Counted from the first letter of the stretch, positions 36,801-51,800 are shown. The stretch is DNA of 64,000 bases from Phoronis australis (GCA_002633005.1 NMRA01000535.1:87850-151849); one strand, 5' to 3'. Notes: generated by a model from the letters alone, not told the origin. Program-made: numbers and translations.

Positions 36801-39800
36801 CGCTCCATCCTAGGAATCCGATGGCAGGACCAAATCACCAACCTTGAGGTCCTAGAACGTGCCCAGTCAACCAGCATTGAAGCGATGCTACTCAAGGCCC
36901 AACTGCGATGGGTGGGGCACATCATCAGGATGGAGGACTACAGAATGCCTGGCCAGCTTTTGTATGGCGAGCTGAAGACTGGGAGAAGGAAGCAAGGACG
37001 CCCTCGCCTTCGCTACAAAGACACCGTCAAAGCCAACCTGAAGTAGTGCAACATCAAACCCAAGGAGCTGAAAGCTGTTGCAGGAGAGAGACCAAAGATG
37101 CGAGCCACGATTCGAAAAGCAACTGCCAGTTTTGAGGATGACCGCTGTAAGAGACTCGAAGCTGCTCGAGAGAAACGCCACTGTTACCACGACGGAGTTC
37201 CAATGTCCCACCTGTGCTCGACTCTGTGCGTCAAGACTGGGACTGCAGAGCCATCTTCGTGAACATAGACGAGACACACAACCTACGTCATCTTCGGACC
37301 CGAAGGACTACCAACATTGGTAAGATGGGCAATAAAAAGCGCCACAAGAGATGTTGTAAGACAGCTCATGACCATCTGCAGGCAAAGTTTAATCATGTTA
37401 GTGACACCATTGTTTTCCTATCTTTTTTGCTAAATTTTACTAAAGACATGATCACGTGACCCAATTAGTTTGTGGATGAATAGTCAGACTTGACATTAAG
37501 GCTCTAAAATGACAGGTACTTCAAGTACAACTCAAATAAAACATGAGTGGAAAATAGAGAACGTACCATCTGCAAGTCACAGGTGACCAAACTACCAGAA
37601 TTTTGGAGCTGAAAGTCCCATAACTTCACAGTGAGAAAGCTTGAAGAGTCGACATACTGCATGAGAACGTCAGGAAAAAAGAAATATTCTGGGAGCATGA
37701 CGTCACGAAAACCTGATTTTTCTGCTTTGCAAGTTCTTAATGTGTTAATCTATCTTTGAAAATAAAGTCATTCTGTGAAGTTTTCATTCATTCTACTTTT
37801 TAAGTTTTAAAAAGGAAATGAAGATTCTTTAGGCACTTTCACTCGGTAAGACTGCTGAACTCATTTTAAAATGAATTTGACCAATTTTAATTAAGAGTAT
37901 GTTCTCAGATGGTCCAGGCAGAGGGTGATAAACGCTATGACAGATTCTTTTTATGTTTTCTTTGAGTGATGAGCCTGGCCCCACGAACTCCAGACCACCT
38001 TTATTTTTTTCAAAGTGCCACCTTTTGCTTTCCATGGATACCATTGGTTACTGGCCAGTTTTGAGCCTGGCGGTAGTGGAGCTTTAGCAAAATTTCACAA
38101 GTTAGTTTGAGTAGTGGAAGTAACGACGAAATACTGAACCTGCATTACTGATCATGCAAATTTGAATGATTTTGATAACTCTTTAACTATTTTTGTAGCA
38201 GTGCAAGATGAGCACTTTTAGTGATTTTTGAAACGGTCAAAATTAGCTAAATTTGTCTCCTAATTTTTCAGCTGGTGGAAAGTCTCAGAACATTCTAGTA
38301 CCAACCAATCTGTTGACCTACCTTAGATCAACAAAATAAGATGAAAAAATTGTCTGGTGCCAACAGGTTTCATGTCATTTGAAGTTGATACTGACTGGTG
38401 GTTACGCCATTTCACCACAATGAGTAATGCCGACAGACAAAAAGTGCATAATCGCTTTTAGTTGGCATGCAAACTTCAAGTCAATTTCAACATTTATCAA
38501 AGCGTTGGAATTTCTGAAAGTTGCCTGCAGTCATGGAATTAGGATACACAAACTTACTAGACAAAACACCAGTGAGTTTTGGCAAGATTCCCTTTGCGAG
38601 TCGAAATTAAATATCTCCTGGTTTTGCAAAGCTCAGTTCTTCTAATTGGCACATGCCCCCCCCCCAAAAAAAACACAAACACTGTCCACAAGCCATTTTC
38701 ATGACACTTTCCTTCAAAAATTGTGGTTGCCCCTCCCCTCATACGACTTTCTAGATCTTACAGTGTTGTATGAACAATTTTTATTTATGGTTTTATCTGT
38801 GGTTGTCTGATTAACAAAGAAGTTACTGAAGTGGTCTGAACAAACGTTACTTTTTGTTCAATCTTCAAGAGGTTTTGTCACAGGGCATTGGGAGCAGAGG
38901 ACAGTGTCAGGGATTCGTTGGCAATCATAGAGAAAGGCAAGACAACTGGTAGCCAGAGTTCCATAGACGATATGTTGCCGTCAATGCCCCAACAACTTCC
39001 TCTCTTGGAGTGGTATGGCTAGTCTTCTCACTTTGCTGTCTGCATACAATGTGTTGTGAGTGAAACAAGTGAGAAATGGGAGACTTTCAAGAAGTAATGG
39101 AGTCTGACCACGTGGAACTGGCTACCAGGAGATACTTGATCAGTGCAGCGGGAGGCACAGTGTGACTTGAAACAACTTATGGTTTAAGTTATTGGATTTA
39201 AGACAAAGAACATTGTGAGTGGCCCTCTATTGGTGTGCAACGATAACTACTTTACATGTGGTACGTAATACTAGACTTAGGTACACATATACAACATCTC
39301 CCTTCGTTTAAAAAAAGTTTAAGTGCAATGTAAGGTACAGTCAGGCCTTTATCCAGGATTTCGAAAATAGGGTGTCCAAAATGGGGTTCCCAATATTCCA
39401 GGGCGTCCATAATTCCGACGCGTAACCCCCCACCCCCAGCAATCCCCCCCCAAACACACAATTTTTTTCCAAAAAATGCATAGACCAAGGTTTTTACATC
39501 TAAGTTTACAAAACAGCCTTCTGTAGTGAGCATTTTTAATAAAAAATTGGTGTAGACCAAGACTTTTACAATGCTATCAACCAAGTGTGAGCATAGCAAC
39601 ACTGCAACATTGTATATTTCTTCCTGCTTTGAAAAAAAATCCCCACTGAGCCTTCAGAGGCTTCCTAGTAATGTGTGTGTCCAAACTTGAAAGGTTCCTA
39701 TTGACAGTGGGTGTCCAAATGATACGTATGCTGCATAAAGGCCTGGGTACAGTCCAGTAAACATGTCCATCATGAAGTCACTAAGATAATACTAAAATAC

Positions 39801-42800
39801 AATTGGTAAACACGTTAACTAACTATGTGTGAGTATATATAATGTCCTTCACATGTCGTGAAATCTCACAGAGGGCTTTACAGTTCGTTCCCATCTAGTG
39901 TGGTAGAAACCATCGTCCATAGTGGTTGACGTTCCTTCAAGCACATCCTGTCATAAGGCTTCTTCCACAGATGGGGTGTAGTCATTGGGAGGAGGCTGAG
40001 GCTTTTCTTTCGTAGAACGAATGTGTCGCCGGTTTCACCAAATTTCAACGCTAGTAGATTTGCAAACAATGAACGAGCGACGTGCTTGTTCGCACTTCTT
40101 TACGACTGTTGCAGGTTCCCACTTCTTAGAGATGGGGTTTTGCACTCTGACGTGTTGGTTGTCACTAAATTCTGTAAGTGGCCTTGCATGTTGGTTGTAA
40201 TATTCAGCTTGGTTTGTGGACTTCGCAGGATATGGCAGTTCCTTTTCTTTGTTGTTGACTACAGGTAGATTTGAACGAACTTTCCGGTTGAACATGTATT
40301 CAGCTGGAGAAGGTAGTCCAGGAGCAATGGGCGTAGTGTGTAGACACAGTAGCGCCATCTGTGGATCATCTCCGGATTCTAACCATTTTTGGAGACATCT
40401 CTTCACTGTCCCAACGGATCTTTGCGCTTTTCCATTACCTTGGGGATAGTGCGGGCTGCTAGTCACATGCTTGAAGTCATGCTCTTCAACAAATCTTCGA
40501 AATTCATCACTGCTGTACTGTGGACCGTTATCGCTCACAAAGGAGTGCGGGATACCATACTCTGACATGATCATACGCAGTTGTTGTGTAATACTTAAAG
40601 AACTCGTAGACGAAAGCTTGTGAATAATACAGAATGAACTGTAATAGTCGACGACTAGTAGGTATAAGTTGTTATTCCACTGGAACAAATCATACCCAAT
40701 GAACACTACAAATCAGGATCACCATTTTGTCACCTCTAAAGTGGCACCTATTGTTGGACAATGGGTTCACAAAAAACATGGAATTTTAGTGAAAATGAAA
40801 AAAATTATTTAAACAAATGTGCATTACTTCATGAAAATAAACCAAAAATTTCTAAATCAAAACTATGTACTTTACTGGTGTATTAGTGTTCCAAACAGGT
40901 ATCAGTATTGGAGGTAATTTCCACTCAGGTGGTTGTCACCAGCTTGTGATTCCTATAGGAAAATGCTCACCGCAAGACGATTTTATTGTATCAATCAACA
41001 GCACTAACATAGATACATCTTGTGTGAAAGTCTGGCGATGATCAGTGTTGTGCCAGGTGAGATATACGGGCTCAAAATGTGGCAAAAGTGCAATGCTTTG
41101 TTAACCTCTGACCTCTCTATAATTTAAGCCTGAAATTTTTAACTTAGTGACGGAGTTAATGAGAATTGTTTAACATCTTGATGAAGCCAAATCTTGCTTT
41201 ATTACAAAACTATAAACAAATTATTATCTTGTGCACCAGTGCATTTTTACTAAGCATTGCAAATAAGCCATTTTCGGTGAGTCCATTGCTTGGTTTATCC
41301 TCAAAATAGAGGTCCCAGAATTTAAACAAGGTAAAATGAGCTTGGACTCCAGTGTTTTGTTTATCATCCCGAAGGTAGCTAAAATACATATTATGGTTCA
41401 AATCCGTGACACTGGGTTTGTCACCTCTCTGGGCACCTGTTGCCTGCTGTCAACTCTACTTCACTCTTAGCTTTCAAAACTTTCACGGATAAGTAAGTTG
41501 CTCACATAACTTCATTAACATGTATCTTTTTAGAACTCTTAGAGCGACCACCACTGAAATCATCATCGTGACTTACCTCGCTCAGGAATGGACTGTTCCG
41601 AGTGTTCATTTATTGAGGCTGAAGTCTGACCAACAGGTGGAGCATTAGTCTGCAACACAAAACACAATTGGTCACATCAAATACTGATTAGTTCAACAGC
41701 CACTTTCTGAAATAACACAACCCCCTCTCTGATTCTGTGGTATTTACCCACAATGTTGTGCATCCCCAAGATACTTGGCCCAAGGTAGTACACTGCTGTT
41801 TACTAACGTACTCTGATGTCAATAAAATAAATTTTTACTCGCATTGTATATTACATGTTAATGCAAACATAAAATAATTTGAAAAGCCGAGTCGTTATAA
41901 ATCATATTCTCTTGTCCAACTCAACTCAGAAGTCTGTGCCACCCAGCCTTTCGACAACACGTACAGTTCATACGGTTTTTAGCTACCCCCACAGATGAGA
42001 CGAGTTGAAAGCAGGATTTGAAAATTGAAAGAAATCTAGTTGCTGACTAAAAAGACAATTTAGTCTCTAATGAGTAGCCTCAATAGGTGGCAGCACAAAT
42101 TCACCCTTACACCATTCTACTCAAACAAACAGAGGATTAATTTGCTTTGTCTTGTGAGCAAAACATGATGCACAGTACTTTTCAAAATAAACTAGACAAC
42201 ATCGAAATTAAACAAAGTTTCAGTGCACAAACCTGCGACTGCCTAAATGTCCATATATTTTCCGCTAAAATTCATTCAAATTCTGGATATATCTAGACAA
42301 CTTACTGTGCTCATTTACATAATAATAAGCATTTAGTGGGTAGGTACAATAACGTCACATTAAACTCAAACAGAAGTTGAACAAAAAGCCATTTTATTGC
42401 CAAACTGTCAAATAAATCTGTCCAGTTTTGAGCACTACATTATTAACTTGTCCAAACTTCATCAACTTTAGCTGATAAAATAGTATGTGGATGTATTTTT
42501 TTAAAAATAAACAAATGTCCAAATTTTATAGTAATAATGAAATAATAATAGTAGTACTTTTCCAAGCTAAAGTTTATAACTGGTTTAGCATCTTTCGCAA
42601 AGAAAACAACCTGCTTCAAACAAGACTTATTAAATTGTTCAACATTTAAATTAAACATGAAACAAAATTACCTTAAAAGAGAAATCAATCGTTTGTGATA
42701 TTACCTTTTCTAAAATATGTATCTCTGATTATTTTGGAAAGACATTTTTCCACATTAATTACTGATCACCTTGGGTGTAATTACTATCCTTGCCACAATA

Positions 42801-45800
42801 GCTCAGCAAAAGGGAGACATCTTGGTTCTACATTCACTTCCATTTAGCAAACATCAATTACTAATGTAGACTGTAGAAGCAGTAAATCAAACATTGCGTT
42901 TGTTCAACAGCAGTGAATGCAATGTAGGCCTTTAATCAAGATGTTTACATTAGTATAGTTGCCAAAAAGTTGACCCTGCAATGTTGTCTACTGTAAAGTT
43001 TTCTTGTGGAAATTTATTATACGTTGCTAGGAGAACAAAATTAACTTGGTTGCACTTTGTACAACTTTGAGCATTTTTTATAATTCAAGATGGCGGCTAC
43101 CGCCATCTTGAATTTCGCCTAATTTCCACACTCTGAACATGATACCGTGTAGGATCCTGCAATTTATGGAATGGAGAGTCCATTTCTGATATTATCTTAT
43201 GGATGCAAGATCAAAGTCAAGGTCAAATGGGAGATCAAGTCACGTTGAACTGAAACAACGAAAATTCATCTCTCTTGCGCTATGAAATGTCAACTTTATG
43301 GGCAATGCGGAATTATCATCTCTGTGATTCCATTATGTAAAGAATAAGGGATAGCTAAATACTGAAATAAGATATTCTCCCAACATCTCAATAACTAGTT
43401 TAAAATATTGTGTACCAGACCTAGGCATGCCGCTCAGGAAGACCCTACGAAATGACCACCTTGGACCATGTTTATGTTTTATTAGTTGACACAGGGTTAA
43501 GTATCTAGGGACTTTACTCAGGCGACCATAAAATTGCCCTTCTTCCATCACTTTCAGAATTTACCTATACAACGTCTGCTTCACCATGTGTAATTTACAC
43601 AGTGGCTGTTCTTGACCCACTCGATGTTGAATAGAAGGGAATAGCTTCATACACATAAAAGGTTGTTTAACATAGCGTTATATAGAATAGTTTAGCGGCA
43701 AAAGGGATGTTTAGGAACAGGGGTTAGCATGAATTCCTCAACTTTTCCTCATGTTATCGTCTCATGGTCTTTGTGTAGGGATCTTCGTGGTCATATTTTT
43801 CTGCAAAGCGAATAATTGTTTCACAAGCGAGAGGATAGGAGGCTAGTAGAGTGCCAGGGCTTTACCTAAATCTTCAACCAACACCACCTTCGGAGCAGAA
43901 TTATTTGGGACATAATGCGATCGAAGAGATTTGACCAAAATGGCATTGTCAGCCTTCCTCAGACTGCCGTATTTGCTGATCTGGGCTATAGGGTGTGGAC
44001 TCAATAAGTTCATACTGAAAGATATCAGCTATGTTAATGTTACATTGCTGACTTAGACTAACAGGCAACTGAACAACGTTTCAACGCCATGTCCTTCCCT
44101 CGACAGTACACGCTTCTTCAGCATCTCCAGCATTTTGACTTTTTCCTAATTGCTTTGTAACATTCACTGCTTACCAAAACTGCTCATGCCCAATGGCCAG
44201 CTCGTTCTGGAATCTACTCGGCAACTGCAGAAGTTATGGAGAAATGACAGCTGGTCAGTGAGCTGGTGTCTGTGCTTCTCTATCTCCTCTGCAATCTTTC
44301 TCTAGTCATCCTCGTCCAGGTCCACTACTCCCTTCTCGTACTCAGTCTTTTTCCTGCCACTCCACTACGGGACATTTGCTCTTCACCACCTTCATTCCAC
44401 ATGACTTATGTTCTCCATGGCAGGATCAAGGTGCGCACACCCACTGAAACTCTTTAACCACATGACCACTCAATTACTCGGCTCTCATTAAAATGCTCCT
44501 TATAACCCCAGAACCTTTTACTCCATTGATATACGGTACGCCTGTTCTTAGAAAAGGTCAACAGACACTACAGTCTTGTCATCCACGTGTGCAGCTTTCA
44601 GTGGAATTTTTTGGCATTATTGAACAGGTGTTCCACCCACAGCAAACTTCAAAATAAACTTCGAAAGAACTCTGTCACACTGCTAAACTTGGTATAAACT
44701 TCTTACCAGAAATGTTTGGCACCTTAGTCGAATACTAATCGCACTTTTCTCGAAGTTTTCTCGTAGTTTAGGTTGACGTTATTGCGCTTGGTCATTTCCT
44801 GTTTATTTATGAATGAGTTACGTAAATGGAGGCGCTATTGTATTCTAGGCCAAAATAATTTCCATGTCGTTTGGTTAATTTTGAAGACTGCTACACCAGC
44901 GCAGGTGCCGTACACAATTATGGTGACCTGCTACATAGAAACAGGTCTCCTTGAGACAGGGTTGTTGAAGAACCATCTTTAGGTAAACCACCAGCTCTTC
45001 ATAAGACTTGGCCCCATTTGAGTAGACATGGAGTTACATCATGGCTGTGATGAGATTGTACACCTAAGGCAATATTTTCTCAAATAAGACAATATCATTT
45101 AGTCTCAAAGTGTGCAGAACGGTTCCGCACTTTTTTAATATCCACTTAGGGCCATAAAAAATGGTATGTAACAAATCTATACCTTAACCTAAAGATGTTT
45201 ACAATGTTACATTTTTATTTCCTCAATTAGCATTTTCTTAATTAGAAGTTCAATTTTTGCCTTGCGGAATATTCCGCACTGATATTCCGCACTGCAGAAT
45301 ATTCCTCAAATGTGCGGAATATTCCTCAAATGTGCGGAATATTCCTCAAATGTGCGGAATATTCCTCAAATGTGCGGAATATTCCTCAAATGTGCGGAAT
45401 ATTCCTCAAATGTGCGGAATATTCCTCAAATGTGCGGAATATTCCTCAAATGTGCCGAATATTCCTCAAATGTGCCGAATATTCCTCAAATGTGCGGATT
45501 ATTCCTCAAATGTGCGGAATATTCCTCAAATGTGCGGAATATTCCGCACTGCGCAAGTTTTGTGGAATACTGTGACTTGAGAAATATTATGTATATTACC
45601 ATGCAGAGGACAACAGGAGATTGGCAATTTAACTTCAGTGGCTAAGAAAGATTTTCCACACCTTGGCTGGAGTGATGGGTTCGCTATACATTGTAGTAAA
45701 GATTCCTCAATTTATAACGCAATATGGTGGAACAGTAAAATTTTATTTTGTCAAATTTTTCAACAAAAGTAAAAAGGATTAAAACATTTACTTCGCTACT

Positions 45801-48800
45801 TGTTAAACTGGAAAAATGGCAACTTTGGCAACTGTTTTTGTTCTAAATTGTGTAATCTGCTGGTATAACAAGGAGAACCCAAAACTATGGCAGCCGCATT
45901 TTTGCACATCCAAACTTATTTAAACAAGAACAATATTTTACCATCCTTTAGGCTGTTGAATCATGTGGTCATTCAAATGGTACTTTGCTATTTTTACTTT
46001 CTACTCATTCGTAAATGAATTCTTTGACAAACAAAAGTGTAGACACTATACATGTGTGCATCTTAACTCATTGTACACCAGCAAATTTTAATTCATTTAC
46101 GATGAAATTTGTTTCGTTAGTTTATTCCCTTTAACTTAAACGTTTTTCACATTCCCATCAATAGGGCAAAATCATCATGTGGTGAATCAAAGCTGTAGTT
46201 GTGAAATTTAGCATATTTTTGAGAAAGTGAATTTTCTGTTTGAGCTAAGATACCTGTAGCTTGAAAACTTATTCGGGAACCCTACTTTTTTGCTCATGTC
46301 ATTGCACATACACAGGACATTAAAGAAAAATTTTTAAAAAATTAATTTTTTTCGATTAAATTTTTGCATAGAAGCCAAAATGCTATATTCTGAGGTACCC
46401 AAAAATCATGGAAAAATGTGCTCTAACACTGATGTAAGAAAACCATTTAACCGGGAAATATTATTGAAGCCATTGCAATATAAAATTGACATCCTGCGGA
46501 ACAGTTCCGCAAGTGTTCCGTTTATTAATGAATTATTGTTACGGTACAAATTCTTATACATTTATGTTTCATACTTGTTGCACATTAACATTTGAATATT
46601 CCTTACCTTGTATTAACATTCTACCAAAAGCGGTAAAATGGCATAGACAAGATATCAATTTTCCCTGAGTCTGCTAGAGGTAGGTTTCTGCATCAAAAAC
46701 CATTCAGCAAGTTCCTCACTGATTAATTATTGATCATGATGACACATTGATATTTTCACGTGTTATTAAGAATAGAATATATTTCAACCTTAATGTGTAA
46801 GAAGTTTAAAAAATTGTGAGCTCCACAAAACTATAGTTTGCGGAACGGTTCCGCATGCGGAACGGTTTCGCAACTGTCACATTTATTAATTAATTACTGT
46901 TAGAGTACAAATTCTGATACTTTTATGTTTAATACTTGTTGTACGTTAAGATTTGAATATTTCATGGTTCTGCCAAAAGCGGTAAAATGGCATAGATGAG
47001 ATGTCAATTTTTCGTGAGTCTGCTTGAGGTAGGTTTCTGCATCACAAACCATTCAGCAAGTTTCCCACTGACCAATCATTGTTCATGTTGACACATTGAT
47101 ATTTCCATATGCAATTGAGAATAGAGTATATTTCAAGTGAAATGTGCAAGAAAATTCTTTTAAAACTTGTGAGGATCACAAAAGTATTGTTTGCGGAATG
47201 GTTCCGCAACTGTCACATTTATTAATTAATTATTCTTAGGGTAGAAATTCTGATACTTTTATGTTTTATGCTTGTTGTACGTTAAGATTTGAATATTTCA
47301 CTCAGTACAGAATATTCCGCAAGGCAAAAATTGAACTTCTAATTAAGAAAATGCTAATTGAGGAAATAAAAATGTAACATTGTAGGGTAAGGTATAGATT
47401 TGTTACATACCATTTTTTATGGCCCTAAGTGGATATTAAAAAAGAGCGGAACCGTTCCGCACACTTTGAGACTAAATAATGTCTGATTTGAGAAAACATC
47501 GCCTTGCCTACAGAACATCGGTTCTAGCCTTTCCGTTGACCACTGGAGTGTAACAGGTTAATACTTCGATGGCCCATGCCACCACTCCGAAAAAACAGCT
47601 ACTCCGAAGGTCGTTTACTTCGAACAAACACCGTTACTACGACTTTTTACTCAATCTTCCTAAATTTTCTCAAAATTTTACGACTGATTTGTTTTGTTAC
47701 TAACTAACAAAATACCCACACAAAAATAAATTTGGACAATGAAGTCCAATGACTTATTTCTGAAATTATTACTGTCTTTGTAGTTAACAACTCTTGTATC
47801 TTATCTTCTTTGAAGCTCACTTGATTGAGAGAAAATGTATCATATTACATGCGCACAGCCAAGGGAGCTCGGAGAGCTCGAATGAGCCCCCCCCCATTTG
47901 GCGAAGTGGGCAAAAACAATCGCCTCACAACCACAAAAAGTCTGAGAAAACGAGACAAAAGTGCACTAAAAAGGCACAAATGCACACTTCATGGCCCTGA
48001 ACGTGATCTCCCGTTTTTAGTCCCATGTTTTTTGTTTGTAAAAGGTCTACATTGCCAAAAATTCGAGCCCCCATATTTTAGACTGGGTGCACGCATGTAT
48101 TAGGTTAAAGAATAAAACAAATGCGTTCATATTTGGAGGAGACGTGGGTTTCTTCGGAGTAGAGGTTTTTCGGAGTATTTTTGGAGTAATGGGCAGTAAC
48201 CATACTAGACGCACGAGCATTGAACTGCTGAGCGTATGTGCATTTCCATGCCATACAACCCTCATGAAACTTTTGTGATCAAACTGTTTGGCCCACTATA
48301 GTACATGTATGTAATAGTGAGTATTTTGAAAATATATCTTGAAGGTTAATGAAGGAAATGAAAAATAATGAGTTAAAAACTAAATGACAGAAGGCTGCCA
48401 GGCAGTTTTGACCTTTGACCTCTGGTTTGACCTTGAAAATGAACCCGTATTAATAAAATAACACCAGAAATGGACTACCCATCACAGAAAATGGTATTAA
48501 CAATGTATTACATGACCCTGTTAGTCAACAAGTTGAAAAAACCAAAGTTGGTCGAAATTCAAAATGGCGGAAACTGCCATCTTGAATTGCAACAAGAGCA
48601 ACGCGGAGCGTTGAAATGCGCCCACAATTGCACCGCATACGGTATCCTTCTAGGGTTGTTTATTGGTACCGTAAAGTGGCCAGTAGAGGGCATACTTTGC
48701 AAAATGGAAAGGCATGGTCATTGTCTCCTCAATAGGCTAGGGGCAAAATGTGAGTAATCTTCATAATACAAGCACATCCTATACACCAGTTGCTTAAAGC

Positions 48801-51800
48801 ACCACAGAAACATAGAATTAAAAACAAATTTACCAACATACGAGATTAGCACAGCATTAGAATGCCAGAAACAAATTTCTACTTGGAACTTTTCCTTCAC
48901 AGTCACGAAGTAACACAAAGTATACACCTGAAGACCTATGAAAATACAGAGGTCAATGTAAAATACTAAAATTGCCACTAGAGGCAAATACTAAAATTGC
49001 CACTAGAGGCAAATACTAAAATTGCCACTAGAGGCATACCGGTAATCAGAATCATCCTAAAGTCGTCATCGTCCGTTGTCAACATCACATAAATACACTT
49101 GCTAAATTTAGTAAAGATCCTGCAAACGGTTTGGGAGATACAGCCATGGGCGCAAAAAAACAAAACTGCCACTAGGAGGCGCCACAGTAGTCCAAATCGT
49201 CTGAAAATCATTGTCAGCTGTCTTCCTTATAGTAAGCACATACACGCCAATTTTCACAATCATCCTTTGAGCGGTTTGGTTGATAGAGGGGTGGACGCAA
49301 AAATACAGACTCGAAAACAGTAAAAATGGCCACTAGGTGGCGCAAACTACGTCGAATCCATCTGAAAACAGTAGGATAGCGTCATCTCACTAATAGGTGC
49401 CTACATACCAAATTTCATGAAAATCCGTTCAATACTTTTGAAGATACAAAGGTAAGCGTAAAAAACTAAAATTGCCACTAGGGGGCACACCGGTAGTCGG
49501 ATCCGTCCGAAAGTTTGCACATGCCGTCCCATTCATGAATGGAACACATGTGCCAAATTTCATGAACGTATGTCAAGAGTTTTGGAGATAGAGCAGCGGA
49601 CGCCGGACGCCGGACGGACGCCGCCCGGACGGACGGACGGACAGAGATGACGGCATAATGCATCCACATATAAATATGTGGGCGCATAAAAAATGCTCAA
49701 AGTTGCACTAAGTGCAACCAAGCTAATTTTGTGCTCCTGATCATATTTCAACAAAAAAACTTTACAGTAATCAACATTGCAGGGTTCACTATGGGAGCTA
49801 TTGGGGTGGCAACTAGACTACATGGCCTTACTGTACCAAGGACAGTAATTACACACTAAGGCAACAGAAATTAATGCGAAAAATAGGTTTCCATGATAAG
49901 CAAGGAGTGTCTTTTTACTAAAAGTAACAACCACAATTGTAGTTTTTTACTTTAATATCAGAGCTTAGATAACGACAGTATTAACGTCAATTCTAATGCC
50001 TGGACCTTCTGCAATACATGAATGTGATGCCACAAATTAAAAATAATTGCACGTTCACATTTATTATTCCCATAGAAAAAGAACTCCAGCTGTTTTGAAA
50101 TTCATACTAGTGTTATCAGGAGACCTACCATAGCCATCATTATTGCCAACTGGTTCTCAAGGAGAGTAACTCTTGCCTTGAGCTCCTACAAACAGAACAA
50201 GATCCTAAGAAAGGGGCATTTTATTGAGCAAATGTTTTAATTGTTTAAATACGTTTTTGGAAATCATTTCAGAAAAAAATATTTAAGACTGGATCAATAC
50301 ACCCAATAAAGCTTAAATAGGTGGGTCATTTCAGTGGTACTTGTGCAATGCTAAGTTATTACAAAGGATCATCATGAATACAAGCTTCCTAATGGCACCA
50401 AGTCATGTATCAAAAACGAAGAATGCACACGCAACATAGAAATTATATACTTTTTGCATCAAAATCAGTAGCGAATAGATTTCTCACTTGGGGACAACAT
50501 TTGGAAAGTACAGGTCAATTGTGCAACAGCACAGTTTACACATTATGCAACACTACACACATGGACCAAAGCAAAGTTTACACATTTTGCAACACTACAC
50601 ATATGGACTACAGCACAGGTAGTTATTTGCACAAGACATCATCGCCAGCTCACCCGACACTGGCATTGACAGATAGATTCGGGTGTGGCGGGGCGTGTAC
50701 TGCATCCAGAGTCTGCGCTGGTGGGACTCCTCTCGCGCTGCGTCACGTGGGACTCGGTATAAGACTCAATATGCACCAGATTAATTGCTTCACCTACAGT
50801 ACTGGGTGCTGTAACTAAATAAAGTGAACAAATGTTTATGTGACAATTGAAAATACTTTAAGGGGAATGCTATCTTTTTTGAAATCTTATTTGTTAATTA
50901 TTTACTACTAAAAACTTTGGCTATTTTGAACCCTTTTAGTTGATTACTAGAAAAATTAATTTCATAAAACCAACAATTTCTCAAGGCAGAATTATGATGT
51001 GGTGAGCAAATTCCCAAAATGTTCACCGGCCCAAGTAAGGTGTGTTACGTCACCAGCCTAAGTAAGGTGTGTTCTATCAGAGGCCCTATTAACATTTGTT
51101 CTTTCACTGGCCCAAGTAAGGTGTGCTATCACCCGTCCAAGTAAGGTGTGTTCTATCACCGGCCCAAGGTGTGTTCTACCACTGGCCCAAGTAAGGTGTG
51201 CTCCATGACTGGCCCAAGGTGTGTTCCTTCACCCTCCCAAGTAAGGTGTGTTCTATCATTGGCCCAAGTAAGGTGTGTTCCATCACTGGCCCAAGTAAAG
51301 TGCATTCCATCACTGGCCCAAGTAAGATGTGTTCTATCACTCGCCCAAGTAATTAGTAAGGCGTGTTCTATTACTCGCCCAAGTAAGGTGTGTTCCTTCA
51401 CCCACCCAAGTAAGGTGTGTTCCAACACTGGCCCAAGTAAGGTGTGTTTCACTACTGGCCCAAGCAAGGTGTTCCCTCACCCGCACAAGTAAGGTGTGTT
51501 CCTTCACCCGCCCACGCAGAGTGTGTTCCTTCACCCATCGAAGTAAGGTGTGTTCTATTACGGGCCCAAGTAAGGTGTGCTCTATCACAGGCCCAAGTAC
51601 GGTGTGTTCTATCACTAGCCCAAGTAAGGTGTGTTCTATCACCGGCCCAAGTAAGGTGTGTTCTATCACTGGCCCAAGTAAGGTGTGTTCTATCACTGGT
51701 AGAAGTAAGGCGTGCTCCATCACTGGCCCAAGTAAATTGTGTTCTATCACTCGCCCAAGTAAGGTGTGTTCTATCACTCGCCCAAGTAAGGTTTGTTCTA

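Noticed and set aside
43333-43551. Minus frame with MPRSGTQYF, like a sulfotransferase PAPS-binding loop
   Set aside because: No second sulfotransferase motif, no ATG with splice support, isolated in a CEP44 intron; likely chance.
48470-48757. 95-codon plus frame near 48.6 kb
   Set aside because: It spans the junction between repeat R and the Helentron-like element, so it cannot be an old gene.
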